Assembly: GCA_030737835.1 (NCBI GenBank)
Contig: CM060848.1
Span: 15,154,760-15,218,759, forward strand
Source of the DNA: Acorus gramineus
Lineage: Eukaryota; Streptophyta; Magnoliopsida; Acorales; Acoraceae
Length of the DNA: 64,000 bases
Direction: 5' to 3'
Shown: positions 49,801 through 61,800 of the stretch, piece after piece
How positions within the stretch are numbered: the stretch's first letter is position 1
Layout of the letters: every line of letters starts with the position of its first letter
Translations under genes and position numbers: made by a program
Notes under the pieces: generated by a model
The model's input: the letters and a program-made list of their open reading frames with translations, nothing else
Database searches by the model: none
What the model was told of the DNA's origin: nothing

Positions 49801-52800
49801 TAATTCAATCCACTGCGCCAAACACATGATGCAGCAGAGTTATTAGTCTTCAACAAGCAACCGCTGAAATGTGAGAGACCCAATGGACGAACATGATCGA
49901 ACATGGACCCAGAGCACACCTAAGGAGTAAGACAGCTACAAAACATTTAATTCTTGCACCTTGAGGCATTCTACACGAACCAGAGAGTTACACACATCAT
50001 CTAATTTTAGGCCACCAAGTCCAACACCACCCAGGAGATTTACGATAACGAAAGCCCCCCCCCCCCCCCCCAACATCATGCACACCAAATGACAGCCAAA
50101 GAAGATCTGACTGTCAATTTTCTAACACACGGGCACAGCTAGGAGATCACCAGAATACTTGTAGCTGTCACCTCCCCTATCCTAGCAACCGGAATATGTG
50201 CACATTCAGAGCGCCACACTCTTAACTCTATAAGTCGACCACAGACATAACACCCTGGTGACCCACATGGACATTATAATAAAAACAAAACAAAAGCATG
50301 AGTTATGCAAATCAGGTCTATGGCACTTTTTTTTTCTTTTTTGGGATTCAGGTCTAGGGAACTTTTTTTTTTTTTTTTTGGGCGGGGGGGAAGGTTCTAC
50401 CATGATTAATATTAACCAATCGTAGAACAATGTCTGTAATATGGGAGGGGGAAGGTACTAAGATAGGTGACCTCCTGAGAGAAGTCCTCATGTTGCACCC
50501 CTCAAAATATGGGAGGGAAGGGATAGGTATTTGAAAGGATTTTAGAAGCGAGAATATGAAACTACGCCTCAGCCTGAATTTTCATGATTTTGCAAATTAC
50601 GTCTATGGCACTTTTAGGAGTAAAATTTGAAATTTGAAAAAATGAACAATTCAATAGGTCATCATATAGCAGAATAATATCCCATTTATGAGCATCAGGT
50701 ATCAAATATCAGATGATAAATGTAACCCTAAAGTTCACATAACACATAACATACACACTTATAACGCCTACTTATATGTATATATGAAATATATGCTATC
50801 AACTTTGACTTTTCAAGGAACATAGTGATTATGCTTCACTGGAACCTCTCAACTTTTTCCTGAAAGGATGAATATGCTCCACTGGAACCTCTCAACATTT
50901 TTCTGAAAAATGAACTAGGAGTCGCTGTGTAATGGGTAGATGTCTCTAAAGTTGAGAGGTTCCAGTGAAGCGTATCAGGTATCAAATATCAGATGATAAA
51001 TGTAACCCTAAAGTTCACATAACACATAACATACACACTTATAACGCCTACTTATATGTATATATGAAATATATGCTATCAACTTTGACTTTTCAAGGAA
51101 CATAGTGATTATGCTTCACTGGAACCTCTCAACTTTTTCCTGAAAGGATGAATATGCTCCACTGGAACCTCTCAACATTTTTCTGAAAGGTGAACTAGGA
51201 GTCGCTGTGTAATGGGTAGATGTCTCGCTGTGTAATGGGTAGATGTCTCGCTGTGTAATGGTTAGATGTAGCATTTCTGATTATTTTTTGTATTGGCATT
51301 TATGCCATGTAGAAAGATACCAAAGAACAAATGCAACTTTAACATGTAAGCATTTTCATTACGCATCAAAGAAATTTAACTTCTTAAGAAAACCGAGGAA
51401 GATTACAAAAATAGGTGAAGTAGTGAAGTACCAAGCTCAAGCAGCAAATTTCCATCACATGAATTGGTTTACTTATAATCTCATTTTACTAAAGCATGCT
51501 TAGAGAAATCTGCAGGTTAGTCAAGCTCAGATTGATGCATTTTCAAGATGTAGATGGTTTTGACATTAAATAAATAAGAAAACCGTTTATCTAGTGACCA
51601 ATAGACAGAATTAATGAGAATACGGCTACATAATTAATTTGAAATTCAAAATTAGATGCTGAATGGAACATTTTAAATAATATAGATTCTACCATCCAAA
51701 CAGCACAAGACGCAAAGAAAACCAGTAATTAGGATCCCACAACATGCCATATAAATGTTACAAACCTATAGTAAATATGTCAAATCGGCAAATCCCAGAA
51801 CTTCAACATCCATTAAAACAAAACTTATCGCATATCAAAAGATATTCAAGAAAACTTACATTTCCGGTGCAAAGTTCTGCCAAGATGCAACCAAGCGACC
51901 AAATATCTATTTTCTTATCATATGGAAGGCCCAAAATAACCTCTGGAGCACGGTATGATCGAGATTGTACATAAGAGCAAAGATGATCAGTCTCAAAGCA
52001 ACTACTTCCAAGGTCAATGACCTTCACTTCACACCTACTGTAGCTTTTCACCAGTATATTCTCCGGCTTCAAGTCGCAATGAATTAACCCAAGGCCATGC
52101 AAAAACTGAAGGGCCTCCAAGCACTGAATAGTAATCGACTGTAAAAATATGAGTGTGTCAATTCCAGGATGCTAAATGATGTGAAATAAAGGGATTTGAC
52201 TTAAAGAATTTAGCAGCATACAACCTGCAACCTTGGCATTGTAAAGTAAACCTCTCCCCCAGATTCTCTATTGAACTTGTGAAATTCATATAAGTTTGCC
52301 TTGAGAAGTTCACATACTATCAATAAATGCTCCTGCAAATATCAGTGGCTTCAGCACACATCCAGAGGTAAAAAAAGGGAAAAAATAATGTTAACAGTTT
52401 TGTATATCTTAATAAAGCATTGAAATGACTGCTAAAGTAAAACTTTTCTTTCATTCATTCATCTCAGTATAACTATCAATGCATTCCCTCATAGAGACAA
52501 TGGGAAGTATCGAAGGGTCTACAAATAGAGATGACAAAAGAAAACAGCAAAAAACAAACAGATTACAAACTTTACAAACCCCCCCAAAAGAGAGAGAGAG
52601 AAGCCTACTCCTTGCAAAAATTTTAGGATCCCCTGCAATTGGCATATCAGGTAACCCAGATTACATTTGATGACTTGAACAAGACGCCAATAAGAATTTT
52701 GAGGTCATCAAATTTTCAAAGCAACTAATTAACATTGAACCAACATAACAAAGGAGAGTAAAGACCAGCAGGTGCATCTATATAAAGGGATCGGAAATTC

Positions 52801-55800
52801 TGTCTTTGTGAAATCTTCAAGTCCAAAAAATTCGCAGATTTTTGGCCAGTGCTTGTTCAAGAGCATTTCTCACACTCACTCACACACACACATTAAAATA
52901 TCCATTAGATAGGGTAAAGCTTGTTATTTATATCCACACTATTCTAATTTTATTTGTTGGCTTTCTGTTCATATTTAAAATTCTCTCAAGCTATTATTTC
53001 ACTCTTAGCCACGTAATGGCATAGTTCTCTAAGGCTCTAGTCATTTCATTGTTCTTGCATATCTTCATATAATCCCCATCCTTGCTTCTTTTTTTCTATT
53101 TTGTAAAAAGGTTGGAGCCTCATATCATGAATGTCGCCCCTCGAACAAAAGAGGATGATAGATCTCCAAAAGAAAAGCAAAATAGATAAAAAAGAATTAC
53201 AAATAAAAGGGAATCCTCCTCAAGCAATTCCAGCTCTTTCCAACAATCCCCACACCATAGAAAAACCAGGATCATCTTTGAAGTGGGACCCAAATCCAAA
53301 GAAAATCCTCCTCAAGCAATTACAGCTCTTTCCAACAATCCCCACACCATAGAAAAGCCAGGATCATCTTTGAAAAGGGTGGGACCCAAATCCAAAGAAA
53401 CCTAGCAATTGCCACCGCTGTATTTTCAAGGTAAACTCTCTTAAAAATACACATCCCGAGCAAGCTTTAAGCCCTTCAACACAATTTGGCTTTTTTCTTC
53501 AGTCTTCTTTCTTGAAAACTTCACATATGTTCAAAACTTGAAAAGCACATCTCATACTTTTGAGTATGATGGCCAACTCAAGGATGACCTTCTACACTTT
53601 AGAGAGAGAAACTCTATGATGTGGGGCAAAGCACATCTCATAGTCTAGTGCCTCAAAGGGAATCGGGGAGGCCACTGCGGCTTTGCTTCAGGCTTGAGTG
53701 ACTACTCTCACAGAGTCACAGGAAGAAGGTACTAGTTACAATTCCATTTTGGATTTGTTTTCTATAATTTCCATCAGTTTTCTTTTCTTTTCTTGGATAT
53801 CCCTCATCTCATGTTTTGTTTCGAGGGGCTTTCCTTTCTTAAGGAGTGGCTCCTTTATTTTATTCGAAAAAATGAAACCTGACCACAGATTTACTGAATT
53901 ATAATCTGGAAGTGCAGTATAGTGCAGAATATCAGCTCTAACTTTCAGACTAACTGTTAGAATTTATCTTTTTTGAAAGCTAATTGGGACTCCCTTGATT
54001 CAATTAAATCAATTAAAAGTCCCACGAACAATGGAGTGAGTGATCTCCTTAAAACAAAACAAATAAAAAAGAACTAATATGATTTATCTCGAGGGAAACA
54101 TCAGATAAATAAAAGGAAATACTGTACGTCATTTGAACAGGTAGACAGCAAACAGTAAGAAGTAAATACAGGCCATGCACAAGCATACTGCGTAAATCAA
54201 GTAACTTACACGATAATAGAAGTAATCGTACAAACGGAGAAGGTGGTACTTGTCGGAAGGATCATGCTTGTTAACATACTTTAGAAGCTTTATTTCATCC
54301 AAACTCTGATCGAAGAAATCTTTATTATTTTTTATAATTTTCACACAGACATCCATGCCTGTGTGCAGATCATGAGCCTGAATGGCTTTGCTAAATGCAG
54401 CTGATCCAAGATATTCAGTAACATGATAACGCCCAGCGATCACTGAATTCAGAATGACGTGGAAATTTTTATCTTCTTCGAAACCAGTTCTGAGCATTAC
54501 AGGGGAAAAAAAAATATAAAAATTAGAGATGAAAAGGGCTGAGTTGAGTAGCCTCCCAAAAACCACTTAAAATAAATAAATAAAAATGTTTCAGATATCT
54601 TTTGCAATCATAGATACACATATTTATGTAGAAAAGGAAAAGATGAATAAAACTAACAAAACATGTGTCTTCATATTTACTAGCAGATGTTCAACAAAAA
54701 GGGAACAGGAAACACATGCCTGTTTTTCCTATGCACAATCTTGAGATTAAAAGTTTCAAATTCTTCTTCTTGGGCTCTTATCTGTCGAACTTGCTCTTGC
54801 ACAGCAGCTGCTTCTTCATCCTCCAATGTTGTCCTAGGATCCTCTCTTGCCTCACTTACATTGTCATCCTGATCTTTCTTAATATACTCTCCATCAGCAT
54901 AACCACAGTTTGATGAAGCAGTGGATGATCTTACAGCATTTTCTGTATTTTCTTCTCTTGAACTCTTGGCAGGAGAAGAATCACTGCTCTTTTGTCTCCA
55001 TGAGGCAAGCTTATCATCAGTCCCTATCAAGCCATTCACAAAATCATCTGTATCATCACCAGACACCATATTGCCCTTGTTTGACCATAAAGATTTATGA
55101 GATTTTGCCTGCAACAAATCATCAGCTCTCATAGGAGGGAATGAAAAACCACTGTCAGCATAACTCGTGCTAGGAGCCCCACCAACTTTTTCAGAACCCA
55201 AGACGAATTGATCTGAACCAGGCTTCAATTTTCTCGCTTTCTCTCTCTTTAACCTATCAAGATTATTTTTTCCAGTGTCATGTTGAGAATGCCTAAAACC
55301 ACTGATTCCAATATCATGATCATGAAAATATTCTAAATCCCCTTCACTGCTACCCCCCAGCAAACTTTCTCGGACTTCACTGCCAATATCTGCGGCATCA
55401 CTATTGATTCCTACGCCAATTGATCTGACTGAACCATGCTGATCATCATCCATGCATAGATCATCGGGCCGAGGTTGTTCACGATCATTCGGAACTCTTC
55501 CATTTCCCAATATCATAAGTTCATTGTTCTGAGGAACAAAGCCCTGCCAAACTGAATCTGAACGCATCAAATGTAACTCTTCAGGATGTATCAACTGGCC
55601 ATCATAATCGGCAATCAAATCATTGACATTTCCCCTTGCATACATTTCGGCCATGGGGAGGCCAATAGGATCCTCAGGTGCAGCTAGTTCTAGATTTTTT
55701 CCCTGGAAATACTGCTCACCAGAGAAGTAGGAATCCCCTTCAGCAAATGACTGGTCATCATCCTCGTCTTTTGCCGGAACTCTTTCCTGCTGATCAGGGA

Positions 55801-58800
55801 CACTGCTGTGCCCTGCTCCCTTTTCATTGTCACTTGGATAGTCGATTTCATGAGCTAAAAACCAGGTCTCATCTTCAATAGGCTGTCGCATGTAACCAAC
55901 ATCATCATCATCATCATATTCATCAGAATCCCAGTACTCATTTGCATAGTCAACTGACTCACTTAAACCATCACCAACAGTTGCAAATCCAGAAACTAAA
56001 TCAGAATTATCTTCAGCAATACCCTGACTTACAGATAACCAACTACTTCCAGCTGCCCGTTTTCCAACTCCTATTGAAATTAACAGAGGGTGGAACAAAT
56101 TTCTCAGAACAATGAATAAACAACAAAAATAAGTACTACCAAGCAAAACAAGTAGCGAAAATACATAAACATTGAAACAGTGCTTGCCAAATATCAACCT
56201 AAACTAACATGAGAACACTTAAATTAACATGTGAAAGAACCCAAGTTTAGTAGACTGTCTATAATTTTATTTATCACTACCCCCTTTTTTTGAGAAAAGT
56301 ACAGGGAGCGATTTATTAGTGGGTAAGATGCCACCGAAAAAAGGGGACGAAGGATCTTTGATTACAAGATAAAGGAAAGGGATAGAGCTATATGGCAGAA
56401 CTCCGCCCACTAAAACTACTGGCACTTATCTCCCAAAACCAAAGATTACTCATAATGGTCGAAGGAGTATCCGCTTCTAATATCATAGTAACCCAATCGC
56501 GAAGGTTCAAAGAAATAGTCACCCAAGTCTTTTTTACTTAGAATCTCTCTTATGTTGGAATATGCGTTCATTTCTTGAGATCTAAATACTAAAAAAAACT
56601 GCATGGAGAACCAATCATTAGAATTTGGCATGATTGCTTCTATCTCCTCGTCAGCGCTCTTCCAAAACCAACGGCACATTCTTTGATATCGTTAAAAGAA
56701 TATCGAGACTCAAGAGCCACACCCATCTTTCCCCAAGTTTTTTAGCTAAATAGACAACTAAAAAGAGATAGTCTCTTGATTCCTCCTCAAGACCACAAAG
56801 CTTGCATGAAATATTACCGTTATGTGCCCATTTTGATCGATTAACTTTTGTGAGAATCTTATCAAGAATGAATAACCACATGAAGCTTTGGATCTTCAAA
56901 GGCGTGAGGGCTCCCCAAATGAGGCTTCCGAACCATGTGGTAAGAAAGTCTTGGGAAGGGTTCTTCCTATAAAGGGTCTTGATGGAAAGTGGGGATAATT
57001 TCCAAGCCACTGAATCCTCCTCTTACAACTTTAATTCCACCTCCTCAAGGGCCGCAGATAGAGAGGATAACTCCTCCACTTCAACATCGTTTAGACTTCT
57101 ATGTAAAAGAGGGGTCCAAATAATTGTATTATCGCTGCACGTGAAGGCATTAGAAATGAGATCATTCTCATCCAATGCCACCCGGAATAGATTAGGGAAG
57201 AGTGATGACATAGAGGCACCAATGAGCCATTCATCCTTCAAATATTTGATTTCCACCCCATTTATAGGAAGGAAATGGATCTCTTATTTAACCGCCATAG
57301 CCATTCATGATTCATCCTTCCAAAATTGGATTTCCACCCATTTTCAAGAAGGAAATGGATCTCTTCTTTAACCCCCATAGCTATTCATCCTTCCAAAATT
57401 ATTTATGATGCAAGGTCCCTTTGGGAAATGGTATTAAATTAGTGACAAATCCATCAATTAAGGTTTGGTTGAGGTAGTGTGCCAATAGGAAGCTTGGAAA
57501 CATGTCTTACACTGGGCCAGGTAGAAAATCTTAGCGGCCATAGAGATACTTTAATAGAAATCAAATGAACAAAAATAACAATAAAGAACACATGAATAAA
57601 CAAAAAAGTGTTGTGAATATGGTGGATAACCACCACTTCTCTAACCCATAACCTCCCCCACTCTTCAACTCCATAACCTCCCCCACTCTTCTATTCCATA
57701 ACACTCCTATTATTGTTCCACTATCTCCCCCTCACCTCTATAGACTTGTAACTCTCCACCTTTGGGATTCCTCTATGCACCCTATAAATAGAGGGGTTCT
57801 CTCTTGTATTCAACCAACAAAAATAGTGAATAAGAATCTCTCTCTACTTCTCTTCTATATGCTTGTGTGTTTTGTTTATATACTCTTATATATCATATTC
57901 TATTTAGTTTACAACACGTTATCAGCACGAGAAGCTCTTTGTTAAAGAGAAAGGTTTGTATCGATGGGTTCTTAATGATCTATATCAAAAAAATATATAT
58001 ATATATATACTCTCCCTTGATGTTATGTATTTTTATGTAAATCATCTACTACATACATATGATTAATTTTTTTTCAATATGCATGGAACCGTATGCAAAT
58101 CATGTGTAGAACCCGTATACATCTATCTTTTATTTTCATCTGATGTACTGCATACATCTATCTTTTATTTTTCATGCATGCAATCCCCGTGAAAATTTTC
58201 CATACATATGTTATGATATGATTAATTTATGAAAACTAGTATGCAATTTTTCCATACAACAATATGCGGCATCTATCATTTGATTATTTATTTTTCATGT
58301 AACTGTTCCATGTTTGTCATCTTTTATTAAAATTTAAATATTATACATCTATGTGTAGAACCAGAAGTTCTCACAAATATCAATTAATTTGATATTTATA
58401 TTTGATTTGAAATTCATTTTAATGTTACAATGTCATGTGTCCCTATAGGATCATGCAAAAATTGTAATTACATGGATCCCTGAAGGACCATGTAGAAGTT
58501 ATGAATAATGTGTTCTAATAAGACCATGCAAATTTTATTCCATCCCTGAAGGACTACAAAAATTATTACATAGATCCTTGAAGAATCATATAAAAGATAT
58601 TATTAGAATGTGTCCCTAAAGGACCATATAATTTTTATCCCTGAAGGATATATATACACAAATCATGGTTGTTCATGTCCCTGTAGGACCAAACAAAAGT
58701 TACATGATATATTTTTTTTGGGTCCCTGAAGGACCAAATGAAAAGAAAAAATATCCATGTATCCTAGCAAGAACATGTATAAACACCTCATTGTGAAAGA

Positions 58801-61800
58801 TCTACCGACCATTATGCCTCAAATATGCTCCAGTGGTAGCAATATCGAAAGCAAAAATATTATTATCAAATTTCATGTCTTCTCGTTGCTGAACAATGAG
58901 CTTTTATAAGAATATAAATAAAAAAAAATCATGAAACCCGATCTATTGACTCAGCATCGCTGCCTGAAGCAAATGCATTTTATTTTATTTTGAGCAATGG
59001 ACATGGTCAAGGGTTATTTCATAGTTAATAAAACCACAACAATCGTAGAGATGACAAGTTATTGGAAACCACCAGAAGTGGAATGCAGTTGAATGAAAGT
59101 AAGGGAAAAATTTGCATAACAAACCCCTAAAATGCAAAAGAAGATTATTTTCATCCATGTTGTATTTCAGATAATAATTTTGGTCACGTACCTGAAGTAT
59201 GTCCAAATCTTTAAATTGGTTACGTATACCTGAAGTACACTTAAACTCTTTATTAGTCATGTACTTGATATATGATTAGATATTTATCAATTTTATATTT
59301 ACGTCTTTATTTTTCCATGTCATATGAAATGCAGTTTTACATTTCTAGATTTATTTTATTCTTCTCACATCTTTTGTAGAATAAAGTATGAAAAATTTAA
59401 TATTATATCTTGAATATTACAAAATTGTTTGTAAGCTCTAGAAGAGTAAACATCATATGATCATGGATTATATAATGATGCTTCAAACAATTAAAAAAAA
59501 TTCTATTGCATATCCATTAAAGAACCAGAAGATTCTTTCATCCAATTATGTGTATTATTTTTTTGGATTGTCATTTTGATGAAACAATATTCCTGCCGTT
59601 AGGGGGATGAAAGATGTACCTGAAGTACGATCTGTTCCTGAAGAACGACAAGAATTATTGTGGAATACATCCACTTTGTCTCATCTAGACTCACGTACCG
59701 CTCAACGTGAAAATCAAATTTCTAATGCACGCTAGAAGTGTGACAAAACTTATAGGTTCAAAAGATTCAGCTCTCCAGAAGTAGAGATCAAATGAAAAAT
59801 CATACTCTAATAATGCTCCAGAAGAGCTTATACATAATGCTTCAAAGAGATTATGAACAATAGATCCACTTTCTCTAAAAACTCCAGAAGAGTATAATGT
59901 CCCTGAAGAGAAACGAGTCTCAGAAGTGACTACACAAACTCTTGAAGAGGAAAAGGTACCTAATAATATTAAGATCTCTATATTTTATATGCATATAAGA
60001 GAAATGTGGAATCGCAAATAAATGATCATCGATGACATATTTATCATACAAAGTAGATTCTCCTTCTATTATAAGATATCTTGAACAATTGACAGTGGAT
60101 GTTCCGCTCGATTTGCGGATTGTCATTTTGATGAGACAATATTCCCGTCGTTAGGGGGAGAAAGTCCGTCACCAGAAGAACGACGTGAACTTACATGACA
60201 AACTCCATCTTTGTCTCATCTTGATCCTTGCACTAATCAATGTGAAACTGAAGTGCAAAGAATCACCCATCTTCAAAGAATTGCGCATCAATTGCCAGAT
60301 GCATTCAATGATGCAGCAAAAGTGATGAAATCACATATTCCAGCTGCTAATACTCCAGCTCGAATTAATGCTCCAATAGGAAAAACTGTTAATATGCCGG
60401 CTAATGAATCAACAAAAACACGCCTGAAGCGTGGAAGACCTATAGGCTCAAAAGATTCAGCTCCCCGAAGGAGAAAAACAATGAAGAATAATTCTCTAGA
60501 AGAGTATGAAACACTTGAAAGACCCACAATAATAACTCCTACAGAGGAAGAAGTCCCTGAAGTGACACAAGTCCCTGAAGAGACTGACGTCCCTGAAGTG
60601 ACGCCCGTGCATGAAGAACAAGTACATGGAAATGAAGAAATTTCCATAAATTATGCAAATTCACAAATATTGTGGGATCGAAAGCAAGTGCTTGTTGATG
60701 ATATATTCTCATTTGCAGTAGCTACAGAAATCATTTCAGATAATGATTTAGAACCACGTTCAGTGGATGAATGCAGACGAAAAATTTGTTGGCCACAATG
60801 GAAAGCTGCTATTCAAACAGAATTGGACTCACTTGCAAGCACCAAGTATTTGGACCAGTAGTCCTAACCCCTGAAGGTGTTAAACCAGTAGGATGTAAAT
60901 GGGTGTTTGCGAGAAAACGAAATGAAAGAAACGAGATTGTTAGATACAAAGCTCGTCTTGTGGCACAGGGTTTCCTGCAGAGACCTGGGATAGATTTTGA
61001 AGAGACATATTTTCCTGTGATGGACACAATCACATTTCGGTATTTAATTAGTCTTGTAGTCTCAGAAGGACTTGACATGCAGCTAATGGATGTGGTTACT
61101 GCATATTTATATGAAAAATTAGATACCGACATTTATATGAAAGTTCTGAAGGACTAAAATTGCCTGAAGCAAAACCACGAAACATGTACTCAATCAAGCT
61201 AAGACGATCCTTGTATGGATTAAAGCAATCTGGACGAATGTGGTATAACCGTCTTAGTGAGTACTTAATAAAAGAAGGATATGTCAATGATCCAATATGC
61301 CCCTGTATATTTATTAAGAAAACGGAACTCGGATTTACCATTATTGCAGTATATGTTGATGATATTAATCTAATTGGGACTCCTGAAGAGCTCGAAAAGG
61401 CTTCCGAATATCTGAAAAAGGAGTTTGAAATGAAAGATCTTAAAAAACAAGATATTGTCTCGGCTTGCAAATTGAGCAAAGTTCAAATGGGATACTTGTT
61501 CATCAAACAACATATGTTGAAAAAATCCTGAAGCGTTTTAATATGGACAAATGTCATCCATTAAGTACTCCAATGGTAGTAAGGTTACTTGACCCAAAAA
61601 GGACCCTTTTCGTCCAAAAGAAGATACTGAAAATCTTCTTGGTCCTGAAGTACCATATCTTAGTGCAATTGGTGCCTTATTATATTTGGCCCAATGCACT
61701 AGACCTGACATTGCATTTTCAGTTAATTTATTGGCCAGATTTAGCTCTGCACCAACTCGAAGGCATTGGAATGGTGTGAAGCACATTTTTCGTTATCTTC

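Noticed and set aside
56979-57371. 130-residue plus-strand frame
   Set aside because: It is antisense to the LINE fragment and crosses an 80-bp tandem duplication. The minus strand carries the recognisable LINE features.
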